Positions 17,308 to 24,652 of a stretch of 64,000 nt of DNA are shown here, one piece after another (position 1 is the stretch's first letter; every line of letters starts with the position of its first letter). Made by a program: the position numbers and the translations under genes. The stretch lies in the NCBI GenBank assembly GCA_039636775.1, contig CP143429.1:3162001-3226000 (forward strand). Reading direction: 5' to 3'. The stretch comes from Micrococcaceae bacterium Sec5.8 (GTDB lineage Bacteria > Actinomycetota > Actinomycetes > Actinomycetales > Micrococcaceae). The notes under the pieces are model-generated. The model ran no database searches and had not been told where the DNA came from. It was given only the letters and a program-made list of their open reading frames with translations.

Positions 17308-18762
17308 TCAAATGGCGTAGCGCTCGTCCTCGTGGTCGCCGGGGTGATCCCTGACGAGCCCTGCGGCCAACGTGTTGCCGTCCTGCGGGTCGATCACCAG
17401 GAACGCCCCGGCGCGGCGGTGGTGCAGGTAGTTTTCCAGTGGCAGGGCTGCTGCGAGCCGCAGCTGGGCGTGGCCGATGTCGTTGAGCGCCAGCGCCGAC
17501 GCACCTTCGAGCTGGAACGTGGTCAGGTCCAGTTTCCCCGTCACGTTCCGCACCAGCGCCTGGACCGTGCGGGTGCCGTGCTTCACGAGGACCTTCTCCC
17601 CTTCCCGCAGCGGCTTCGGCGAGAGCCAGCAGAGTGCTGCGTACAGGTCAGCCGTCGACTCCGGTACGGCACCGCCGTCGGGCCCGGCCGCCGCGATTGT
17701 GTCACCGCGGGCGACGTCGAACTCGTCCGCGAGCCTCAGCGCGACGGACTGCGGGGCCGTGGCCTCGGTCAGCTTGCGCCCGGCGAAATCGATTCCGGTC
17801 ACAGTGGTGCTGCGCGGAGCCTGCCCGGGGGTCAGCACGCTGACCTTGTCCCCCACCGTTACGGAACCCTCGGTGATCTGGCCGGCGTAGGCGCGGTAGT
17901 CGCGGTAGGCCTCCGCGTCCAGTCCACCGGCCACGGCGTCGGGCGCCAGGGCACCCTGCGGCCGGATTACCAGCTGCACCGGGAAGCGGAAGCTTTCCAG
18001 GTGACTTTCCAGTTCGTCGGCGGCGGGCAGCGTCTCCAGGACCTCCAGCAGGGCTGGGCCGGCGTACCAGGGCATGCGGGAGGAGCGGTCCACGACGTTG
18101 TCGCCGTCGAGCGCGGAAACGGGAATGACCAGCAAATCGGTACCCCCGCCGGCAGCTGGATCTTTCCGGCCGAGCCCGAGCTCCCGGCCCACCTGCTGTA
18201 CGTGGGCCTCGATCTCCCGGAACACGGCCTCACGGAAGTCCACGAGGTCGATTTTGTTCACGGCGACCACCACGTGGGCCACCCGCAGCAGCTGCAGCAC
18301 CGACAGGTGCCGGCGGGTCTGCTCCAGGACACCCTTGCGGGCATCGATCAGCACGATCACAGCATCCGCAGTGGACGCGCCGGTGACGGTGTTCTTGGTG
18401 TACTGCACGTGCCCGGGGCAATCCGCGAGGATGAAACCGCGCCGGTCCGTGGCGAAGTAGCGGTAGGCGACGTCGATGGTGATGCCTTGTTCACGCTCTG
18501 CGCGCAGGCCGTCGGTGAGCAGCGCGAGGTCAATCGCCTGAGTGCCAAGGGCGCCGGCCCCGCCGAAGCCGCGGTCCGCGGAGGTGCGGGCGACGGCGTC
18601 GAGCTGGTCGGCGAGGATCGCCTTCGAGTCGTGCAGGAGCCGGCCCACCAGGGTGGACTTGCCGTCGTCGACCGAGCCGGCCGTAGCGAACCTGAACAGT
18701 GAGGCGGAGTCCAGCCCGAGGCTGGCGGCAGCGGCGTCAGGCACAGTTGCGGTGGTGCTCAT
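17308..18762 (-). CDS. cysN: Sulfate adenylyltransferase subunit 1 (GTPase)
   Basis: 484 residues. The GTPase domain shows the P-loop GSVDDGKSTLVGRLLHDSK, G3 DCPGHVQYTKN and G4 NKIDLV. EF-Tu-like beta-barrel domains follow. It uses GTP hydrolysis to drive APS formation by CysD. The protein ends at the length of CysN alone, with no fused APS kinase. That agrees with the APS-type reductase encoded upstream and implies that PAPS is not an intermediate here. Its ATG shares one base with the CysD stop codon (TAATG). Confidence 0.95.
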   Translation of the reverse strand: MSTTATVPDAAAASLGLDSASLFRFATAGSVDDGKSTLVGRLLHDSKAILADQLDAVARTSADRGFGGAGALGTQAIDLALLTDGLRAEREQGITIDVAYRYFATDRRGFILADCPGHVQYTKNTVTGASTADAVIVLIDARKGVLEQTRRHLSVLQLLRVAHVVVAVNKIDLVDFREAVFREIEAHVQQVGRELGLGRKDPAAGGGTDLLVIPVSALDGDNVVDRSSRMPWYAGPALLEVLETLPAADELESHLESFRFPVQLVIRPQGALAPDAVAGGLDAEAYRDYRAYAGQITEGSVTVGDKVSVLTPGQAPRSTTVTGIDFAGRKLTEATAPQSVALRLADEFDVARGDTIAAAGPDGGAVPESTADLYAALCWLSPKPLREGEKVLVKHGTRTVQALVRNVTGKLDLTTFQLEGASALALNDIGHAQLRLAAALPLENYLHHRRAGAFLVIDPQDGNTLAAGLVRDHPGDHEDERYAI

Positions 18763-19715
18763 TAGAAATAGCCGTCCTTCTTGCGGTCTTCCATGGCGGC
18801 CTCGGAGATGCGGTCATCCGCCCGGGTGGCGCCACGTTCGGTGATGGTGGAGGCGGCAACTTCGATCACGACGTCGCGCACGGTCGCCGCGGCGGATTCG
18901 ACGGCGCCGGTGCAGGACATGTCGCCGACGGTCCGGTAGCGGACGGTCTTGGTGATGACCTCCTCGCTCTCGCGGGGCCGGGAGACCTCGCCGACCGCGC
19001 GCCACATGCCGTCCCGGGCGAAGACTTCGCGGTCGTGGGCGTAGTACAGGCCCGGGAGGGCGATGTTTTCGCGTTCGATGTAGCGCCAGATGTCCAGTTC
19101 GGTCCAGTTGCTGATCGGAAAGGCGCGGACGTGCTGGCCGACGGTGTGGCGGCCGTTGTAGAGGTTCCACAGTTCGGGGCGCTGGTTGCGCGGATCCCAC
19201 TGGCCGAATTCGTCGCGCAGGCTCAGGATGCGCTCCTTGGCCCGGGCCTTGTCCTCGTCCCGGCGCCCGCCGCCGAAAACGGCGTCGAACCTGTTGCGCT
19301 GGATAGCATCCAGCAGCGGGACGGTCTGCAGCGGGTTGCGGGTGCCGTCGGCGCGCTCCGCCAGCTCACCGGAGTCGATGAACTCCTGGACACTGCCGAC
19401 GACGAGCTTCAGGCCCAGCCGCTCCACGGTCCGGTCCCGGAACTCGAGGACCTCGGGAAAGTTGTGCCCGGTGTCCACGTGCAGCACCGGGAACGGCACT
19501 TTACCCGGCCAGAACGCCTTGGTGGCCAGGTGCAGCATCACCACGGAATCCTTGCCGCCGGAGAACAGCAGCGCAGGCCTCTCAAACTCGGCAACGACCT
19601 CGCGGATGATATGGATCGCCTCGGACTCAAGGGTGTCCAGGCCGGAGAGCCTTGCCACTGATTCTCCACGCGGCTTAGACACACTCGCCCGGTCCTCGAT
19701 AATGTGTGCGCTCAT
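18762..19715 (-). CDS. cysD: Sulfate adenylyltransferase subunit 2
   Basis: 317 residues from the ATG at 19715. An upstream in-frame start at 19730 would run further into cysH and is less likely. It has the PP-loop motif LLFSGGKDSVVMLHL near residue 50, then HVDTGHNFPEVLEFRDR and GGGRRDEDKARAKERI, as in CysD. It catalyses sulfate + ATP to APS + pyrophosphate together with CysN. It is translationally coupled to both neighbours: ATGA overlap with cysH and TAATG with cysN. Confidence 0.95.
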   Translation of the reverse strand: MSAHIIEDRASVSKPRGESVARLSGLDTLESEAIHIIREVVAEFERPALLFSGGKDSVVMLHLATKAFWPGKVPFPVLHVDTGHNFPEVLEFRDRTVERLGLKLVVGSVQEFIDSGELAERADGTRNPLQTVPLLDAIQRNRFDAVFGGGRRDEDKARAKERILSLRDEFGQWDPRNQRPELWNLYNGRHTVGQHVRAFPISNWTELDIWRYIERENIALPGLYYAHDREVFARDGMWRAVGEVSRPRESEEVITKTVRYRTVGDMSCTGAVESAAATVRDVVIEVAASTITERGATRADDRISEAAMEDRKKDGYF

Positions 19716-20422
19716 ACGTGTAGCCCGCATTCTGTCTTGTCGGTTCCTGCCCAGCGTCCGGCGCGGGGGTCATCGCCCGGCACTACTTTGCGGGTGCAGG
19801 GCTGGCAGCCAATGGACGGGTAGCCCTGGGAAAGCAGCGGGTTGACGGGGAGGAGGTTGTCCCCGGAGTACTGGACCAGTTGGTCGAAGCTCCAGGCAGC
19901 GACGGGATTGACCTTGACCAGGCCGTTGGTTTCGTCCCAGGCCACCAGCGGGGTGCTGCTGCGGGTGGGCGCCTCGTCGCGGCGTACCCCGGTGAACCAC
20001 AGTTCGTAACCGGCCAGGGTCCGGCGCAGCGGGGCAACCTTGCGCAGCGCGCAGCACGTGGCGGGATCGCGGGCGAAGAGGTCTTTGCCCAGGAGCCGGT
20101 CCTGCTGTTCCACAGTGCTCTCCGGCAGGACGTCGACGACGTTGACGCGCAGGCCCGCCGCGACCTCGCCGCGGGTCGCGTGGGTTTCCGGGAAGTGGTA
20201 GCCGGTCTGCAGGAACAGCACGTCGACGCCGGGAAGCTGGTCCGCGACCAGCGCCGGGAGGACGGCGTCGGCCATGGAGCAGGCGACGGCGACGGCGGGC
20301 AGCTCGAAGTTGCGCGCCACCCAGGCGATCACGTCGCGGGCCGGGGCGTCCCAGCCGAGCTCGGCGGCGCCGGACCCGGCGAGCGCGGTGAGCTCGCTGT
20401 GGGTGCGGAGGACGGCGTTCAC
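19712..20422 (-). CDS. cysH: Adenylyl-sulfate (APS) reductase, iron-sulfur type
   Basis: 236 residues from a GTG at 20422 that overlaps the sirA stop by four bases (GTGA). The thiol PP-loop core shows LQTGYHFPETHATR and FTGVRRDEAPTR. Four cysteines typical of the [4Fe-4S] assimilatory APS reductases are present: Cys123-Cys124 in ATCCALRK and Cys206/Cys209 in GCQPCTRKV. The catalytic cysteine is Cys232 in the C-terminal ECGLH. It therefore reduces APS directly to sulfite with thioredoxin. The absence of any APS kinase in the locus supports this. Confidence 0.93.
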   Translation of the reverse strand: MNAVLRTHSELTALAGSGAAELGWDAPARDVIAWVARNFELPAVAVACSMADAVLPALVADQLPGVDVLFLQTGYHFPETHATRGEVAAGLRVNVVDVLPESTVEQQDRLLGKDLFARDPATCCALRKVAPLRRTLAGYELWFTGVRRDEAPTRSSTPLVAWDETNGLVKVNPVAAWSFDQLVQYSGDNLLPVNPLLSQGYPSIGCQPCTRKVVPGDDPRAGRWAGTDKTECGLHV

Positions 20423-22164
20423 TGCAGATCGTCCTCGTCGGCGGCGAAAGCCCACTCGGCGAAGGTCTGGCCGTCGGTGTGGTCGGCCACGAACTTCCGG
20501 ACCACGCGCTCCACGTAGTCCGGAAGGTCGTCGGCGGTGACCTTGAGCCCGCGGACGGTCCGTCCGAGGCCTGCTTCCTCCCGACTGTCGGACGCCAGCC
20601 CGCCGCCGAGGTGCACCTGGAAACCCGGGGCGGGGTCGCCGTCGGGCGTGGGAAGCATCATGCCCTTGAGCCCGATGTCCGCAGTCTGGATCCGGGCGCA
20701 GGAGTTGGGGCAGCCGTTGATGTGCAGGGAGAGGGCCTGCGGAAGCTGCTGCGATTCGACGAGGTCGGCGAGGCGGCGTTCCAGTTCGGCAACCGCGGTG
20801 GCGGCGGTGCGTTTGGTTTCGACGATGGCGAGCTTGCAGTATTCGATGCCGGTGCAGGCGATGGTGCCGCGGCGGAACACGGACGGCCGGGCGGAGAGGC
20901 CGAGGGCGTCAAGGTCGGCCACCAGGGGCTCCACCTGGTCCCGGGGCACGTCGAGGACGACGAGTTTTTGGTGCGGGGTGGTGCGCAGCCGCTGCGAGCC
21001 GCGGGCCTCAAGTGCTTCGGCGAGCTTCACGAGCTGGCCACCGGAGAGCCGGCCGGCCAGCGGGGTGGCGCCGATGAAGAACTTGCCGTCCTTCTGTTCG
21101 TGCACGCCGACGTGGTCCCCCGGGGTGGAGGGCCTGGGGGCGGCCGGGCCGTCGTCGAGTTTGTAGCCCAGGTATTCGTCCTCGAGGACCTGGCGGAACT
21201 TTTCCGTCCCCCAGTCGGCCAGCAGGAACTTCAGCCGGGCCTTGGTGCGCATGCGCCGGTAGCCGTAGTCGCGGAAGATGCTGGTGACGCCGAGCCAGAC
21301 GTCGGCGGCCTGGTCCGGACGGACAAAAGCGCCGAGGCGCTGGCCAAGCATCGGGTTGGTGGAGAGCGCGCCGCCCACCCAGAGGTCGTAGCCGGCGCCG
21401 AGGTCGGGGTGGACCAGGCCCACCAGGGCGACGTCGTTGATCTCGTGGACCACGTCCTGGCTGGGGTGGCCGGTGATGGCGGTCTTGAATTTGCGCGGCA
21501 GATTGGCCAGCTCCGGGTCGCCGATGAACCGTGCGGCGAGCTCATGGATCAGCGGTGTCGGGTCGATGATCTCGTCCTTGGCGATCCCGGCGACCGGGGA
21601 GCCGAGGATGACGCGGGGGACGTCACCGCAGGCTTCGGTGGTGGACAGGTCCACCGATTCGAGGCGGCGCCAGATTTCCGGGACGTCCTCGACCCGGATC
21701 CAGTGCAGCTGGATGTTCTGCCGGTCGGTGAGGTCGGCCGAGTCCCGGGCAAAGTCGACGGAGATCTGGCCGATGACGCGCAGCTGTTCGGTGGTGAGGG
21801 CGCCGCCGTCGATCCTGACGCGCAGCATGAAGTACTTGTCCTCGAGTTCGTGCGGTTCCAGCGTGGCGGTTTTGCCGCCGTCGATCCCGGGCTTGCGCTG
21901 GGTGTAGAGGCCCCACCAGCGGAAGCGGCCGTGCAGGTCGGTGCCGTCAATGGAATCGAAGCCGTGCTTGGCGTAGACGGACTCGATCCGCTCGCGGACA
22001 TTGAGGCCGTTGTCCTCCTGCTTCCAGGTTTCGTTGCCGTTCAGCGGCGCGGTGCCGTCCACCTTCCACTGCCCGTGCGGCTTCGCGGCGGGGCGGGCGG
22101 GACGGTGAACGCGGCCTGGAGCAACCTGGTCCCGGGACGCTCCGGCTAGAGCTGTATCAGTCAT
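20419..22164 (-). CDS. sirA: Ferredoxin-dependent assimilatory sulfite reductase (SirA/NirA family)
   Basis: 581 residues from the ATG at 22164, six-electron reduction of sulfite to sulfide. The siroheme-[4Fe-4S] cysteines are in TIACTGIEYCKLAIVETK and HINGCPNSCARIQ. Tyr87 (GLYTQRKPG) and Cys179 (STTEACGDVP) lie 92 residues apart. This is the same separation as the Tyr69-Cys161 covalent pair of Mycobacterium tuberculosis SirA, so the crosslink is probably conserved and sulfite rather than nitrite is the likely substrate. First gene of sirA-cysH-cysD-cysN. Its promoter carries the shared sulfur operators. Confidence 0.93.
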   Translation of the reverse strand: MTDTALAGASRDQVAPGRVHRPARPAAKPHGQWKVDGTAPLNGNETWKQEDNGLNVRERIESVYAKHGFDSIDGTDLHGRFRWWGLYTQRKPGIDGGKTATLEPHELEDKYFMLRVRIDGGALTTEQLRVIGQISVDFARDSADLTDRQNIQLHWIRVEDVPEIWRRLESVDLSTTEACGDVPRVILGSPVAGIAKDEIIDPTPLIHELAARFIGDPELANLPRKFKTAITGHPSQDVVHEINDVALVGLVHPDLGAGYDLWVGGALSTNPMLGQRLGAFVRPDQAADVWLGVTSIFRDYGYRRMRTKARLKFLLADWGTEKFRQVLEDEYLGYKLDDGPAAPRPSTPGDHVGVHEQKDGKFFIGATPLAGRLSGGQLVKLAEALEARGSQRLRTTPHQKLVVLDVPRDQVEPLVADLDALGLSARPSVFRRGTIACTGIEYCKLAIVETKRTAATAVAELERRLADLVESQQLPQALSLHINGCPNSCARIQTADIGLKGMMLPTPDGDPAPGFQVHLGGGLASDSREEAGLGRTVRGLKVTADDLPDYVERVVRKFVADHTDGQTFAEWAFAADEDDLQ

Positions 22165-22170
22165 GGATCG

Positions 22171-22242
22171 ACTGTAGGGCGGGGCCTCATGCCGTTCCAA
22201 CGGGTCAGAAACGCGGGGTCACCTTGGGCAACAAATCGTCAT
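22171..22242 (-). promoter_or_regulatory. sirA promoter with two tandem operator repeats
   Basis: On the minus strand: distal repeat ATGACGATTTGTTGC (22228-22242), proximal repeat GTGACCCCGCGTTTC (22208-22222), a 7-bp gap, -35 TTGGAA (22195-22200), an 18-bp spacer and -10 TACAGT (22171-22176). The expected transcript start is at or next to the ATG, so the mRNA may be leaderless. The distal repeat overlaps the last codons of the chelatase gene. Confidence 0.68.
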
Positions 22243-22976
22243 GAACCGCCGACGGCGAGGGCTGCATCGTAGCGTTCCAGCGCAATCTCGGCCAGCACCG
22301 GGGATGGCAGCAGGGCCGCCGTGACGAGGTCCGCACCGGCCTTGCCGAGCTGGTCGTGGAAGAATCCCGGGGCCAGCAGATAGGCGGCGATCACCACCCG
22401 GCCGCCTGGATCCACTGCCCCGGCGGACTCCCCCGCGCCGGCGCCGCCGGCGGCCTCCTCGCGGAGCATGGCGACAGCGTCGGGCACCGACGGCGTTGCG
22501 GACGCACCGTACGCGGCCACAATGCGGTTCGAACGCAGACCGCGGAGCTGGTCTGCGAGTTCCTCCACGTTCTGCGCGGCGGTGGGATCGGAGGACCCGG
22601 CAGCGGCGAGGACCACGGCGTCGTTGTCGGTGACCCCGGCCTCCCGCAGCCGGACGTCCAGAAGTGCCGCCAGCCGCGGGTCAGGTCCCAGCGGCGCGGC
22701 GGCGCGGGTGTCCGGCCGGCTCTTGACGGCCCGGGCGATGTCCACCTTGACGTGGTAGCCGACGCTGAGGAGCAGCGGCACGACGACGGCGGCCTCCCCC
22801 GCGGGCAGGCCCGTGACGACGCCGGGCAGCTGGGGCTCCTGGACGTCGACGTAGGCTTCGCGGACCTCCAATCCCGGCCGGAGTGCGGCGATCCCGTCCC
22901 GGAGGGCATTGACTTCAGCGGCGCCTTCGGTGCTGGAGGTGCCATGGGCGCAGGCAATCAGGATGGGGCTATTCAT
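22239..22976 (-). CDS. Sirohydrochlorin chelatase (CbiX/SirB family)
   Basis: 245 residues. Two CbiX-like half-domains are visible: the first begins ILIACAHGTSSTEG with the metal-binding histidine and includes VVVPLLLSVGYHVKVDI; the second begins AVVLAAAGSSDPTA. In this family the enzyme inserts Fe2+ (or Co2+) into sirohydrochlorin. Next to sirA and in the same locus as the bifunctional CysG, iron insertion for siroheme is the obvious role. Its C-terminal end reaches YDAALAVGG. It is transcribed towards sirA with about 75 bp between them, and sirA has its own promoter in that gap. Confidence 0.87.
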   Translation of the reverse strand: MNSPILIACAHGTSSTEGAAEVNALRDGIAALRPGLEVREAYVDVQEPQLPGVVTGLPAGEAAVVVPLLLSVGYHVKVDIARAVKSRPDTRAAAPLGPDPRLAALLDVRLREAGVTDNDAVVLAAAGSSDPTAAQNVEELADQLRGLRSNRIVAAYGASATPSVPDAVAMLREEAAGGAGAGESAGAVDPGGRVVIAAYLLAPGFFHDQLGKAGADLVTAALLPSPVLAEIALERYDAALAVGGS

Positions 22977-23038
22977 AGCCGTTAGCGTAACCTTGGAGCC
23001 GCCCCACCCGCCCCCACGAGACTCGACCGGGACCCTCC

Positions 23039-23710
23039 ATGACTTTTTCCTTCAGCGCCGTCCTGGTGTGGCTGGACCTCGCCGGTGTGTTCTTCTTCGC
23101 GGTCTCCGGGTCGCTGCTCGCGGCGCGGAAGCAGTTCGACATCATCGGCTCCCTGCTGCTGGCTTCGGTGGTGAGCCTGGGCGGCGGCGTGATCCGCGAT
23201 ATCATCATCAACGCCGGCCCGCCCGCAGCCTTCACCAACCCTGCCTATTTGGCGCCGCCGCTGCTCGCCATGGTGCTGGTGTACTTCCTGTTCTCCAGCG
23301 TCCAGCGCTACACCTCGCTGCTGATCCTGTTCGACGCCGGCGGGCTGGCGCTCTTTTGCATCACCGGTACCCTCAAGGCTCTGGCCGCCGGGATGAATCC
23401 CGTGGCGGCGCTGTTGCTCGGGGTCACGACGGCGGTGGGTGGCGGCCTGCTCCGGGACATTACCGCCAATGAGGTGCCGCAACTGTTCGACCCGAAGGAT
23501 CTCTATGCACTGCCGGCGTTTGCGGGGGCCGCGCTGACCGTGGGCCTGACCGTCACCGGTACCTTCAACGCGGTAACCGCCGGTGCCGTAGCGGCCATCG
23601 TTTTCGCCTTCCGCGTCACCGCATGGCGGCGGCAATGGCACGTCCCGCTGGCGGTCCGCGGCTGGCACCGGCTCGGCCTGGGGGCGGCGGATGGCGGCAC
23701 CAGGAATTAG
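23039..23710 (+). CDS. TRIC-like trimeric intracellular cation channel family protein (YadS/UPF0126)
   Basis: 223 residues with seven hydrophobic segments arranged as two repeats. Each repeat carries the glycine-rich kink of bacterial TRIC channels: SLGGGVIRDIIIN in the first and AVGGGLLRDITAN in the second. The D-x-x-G segment FFFAVSGSLLAARKQFD is also typical. The C-terminus is a short basic tail. The family forms monovalent cation channels; the physiological role in bacteria is unclear. It is divergent from the chelatase gene and only 14 bp ahead of the SUKH gene. Confidence 0.85.
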   Translation: MTFSFSAVLVWLDLAGVFFFAVSGSLLAARKQFDIIGSLLLASVVSLGGGVIRDIIINAGPPAAFTNPAYLAPPLLAMVLVYFLFSSVQRYTSLLILFDAGGLALFCITGTLKALAAGMNPVAALLLGVTTAVGGGLLRDITANEVPQLFDPKDLYALPAFAGAALTVGLTVTGTFNAVTAGAVAAIVFAFRVTAWRRQWHVPLAVRGWHRLGLGAADGGTRN

Positions 23711-23724
23711 CTAGGATAAGAACC

Positions 23725-24150
23725 ATGACTGACATGTTCCTCGAGAAATTCCGCGCGCTTGTTCCGAAGTATCTCGAAGACGAATGGCAGGAAGAGGATG
23801 GCCTGGCCCCTGACGAACTCGACTCGGCACTCGACGAGCACCAGTTCCAGGTTCCGCTGGTGCTGCGGGAGTTCTACCTCGCGGTTGGCGGCTGCGAAGA
23901 CATCATGGAGGCGTACCACTACTTCTGGGACCCCGAGGAACTCGAAGTCGATGATGAAGGCTTCCTGATGTTCCTCGAGGACGAGGAGGAACAGTTCACC
24001 TGGGGCTTCCGCGTGGGCGACCTCAGCGTCCCGGACCCCATTGTGTACCGCCGCAATAATGCCCGCGGCCAGTGGAAGAGTGAAGAGGGAACGTTCTCGG
24101 AGTTCGTCTTCGACATGTTCGAATGGGCGTTCACCGACGACGAGGACTAG
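23725..24150 (+). CDS. SMI1/KNR4-like (SUKH superfamily) protein
   Basis: 141 residues from the ATG at 23725, preceded by AGGATAAG. Very acidic. The SUKH features are the LDEHQFQVPLVLREFYLAVGG stretch, the central DEEEQFTWGFRVGD with its conserved Trp, and the final segment ending FEWAFTDDED. SUKH proteins often serve as immunity factors for secreted nuclease toxins, but no toxin gene is adjacent. It may be an orphan immunity protein or a housekeeping member. It is probably co-transcribed with the TRIC gene, 14 bp upstream. Confidence 0.75.
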   Translation: MTDMFLEKFRALVPKYLEDEWQEEDGLAPDELDSALDEHQFQVPLVLREFYLAVGGCEDIMEAYHYFWDPEELEVDDEGFLMFLEDEEEQFTWGFRVGDLSVPDPIVYRRNNARGQWKSEEGTFSEFVFDMFEWAFTDDED

Positions 24151-24162
24151 GCTCCGGGACTT

Positions 24163-24202
24163 CCCAGGCGCCGATTCTCCCCAGGCGCCGATTCTCCCCA
24201 GG
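24163..24202. repeat. 17-bp tandem repeat, 2.3 copies
   Basis: The unit CCCAGGCGCCGATTCTC is present twice without change (24163-24179, 24180-24196) and begins a third time (CCCAGG). It starts 12 bp after the SUKH stop codon and contains the self-complementary GGCGCC. Function unknown; it may be a local duplication by replication slippage. Confidence 0.8.
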
Positions 24203-24477
24203 ATAGGCGGGCCTCGCCGGTGTGCCGCGCCCGACCGCCCGATGTTGGCGGTGCTGCGGGGTCAAACATGGGGAAATTCAGCGGATGGCCCGACCCCGGA
24301 GGACCTGCCACACCTGATCGAGAACCTTTTGCGGGTGGTAAACCAGATCCTGGTACCCGTACCTGAGAACGGTGCAGCCCGCGAGGGCATCGTGAAAATC
24401 CTGTGACACGTGATTTACAAGAGGTCTGGACAGCGTGACATTTCTGTCATAGTCTCATTTGTGGGTTCACTGAATGC

Positions 24478-24577
24478 CTCCGGTGGATCTGATGCGAACG
24501 GAGAAATGGCCCCGGTTCGACACAACGACTGACGCGGAACGTTGTGAGAAACCGGGGCCATTCCGCTGCCACCGGAG
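24478..24577. repeat. Large nested inverted repeat in a 500-bp non-coding gap
   Basis: Inner arms of 23 nt (24505-24527 and 24540-24562) pair as AATGGCCCCGGTT + CACAACG with one 3-nt internal mismatch, around a 12-nt loop. Outer arms of 9 nt (CTCCGGTGG 24478-24486, CCACCGGAG 24569-24577) extend the fold. The gap between the SUKH gene and the convergent polyprenyl synthase (24151-24652) holds this, the 17-bp tandem repeat, and no gene I can support. It may be a bidirectional terminator of unusual size, a structured RNA, or a remnant palindromic element. Confidence 0.75.
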
Positions 24578-24652
24578 AACCGCCCCGAGGCGCACACGGC
24601 GCGCGGCGGAGATGCACCGTCTACGGCGGGACCCCGTCCCCGCGCACCACGC

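Noticed and set aside
24242..24406. Possible 54-residue gene (MLAVLRGQTWGNSADG to EGIVKIL)
   Set aside because: It has an amphipathic-looking middle but no convincing ribosome-binding site, and a second overlapping small frame exists in the same stretch. Evidence is too weak to annotate.
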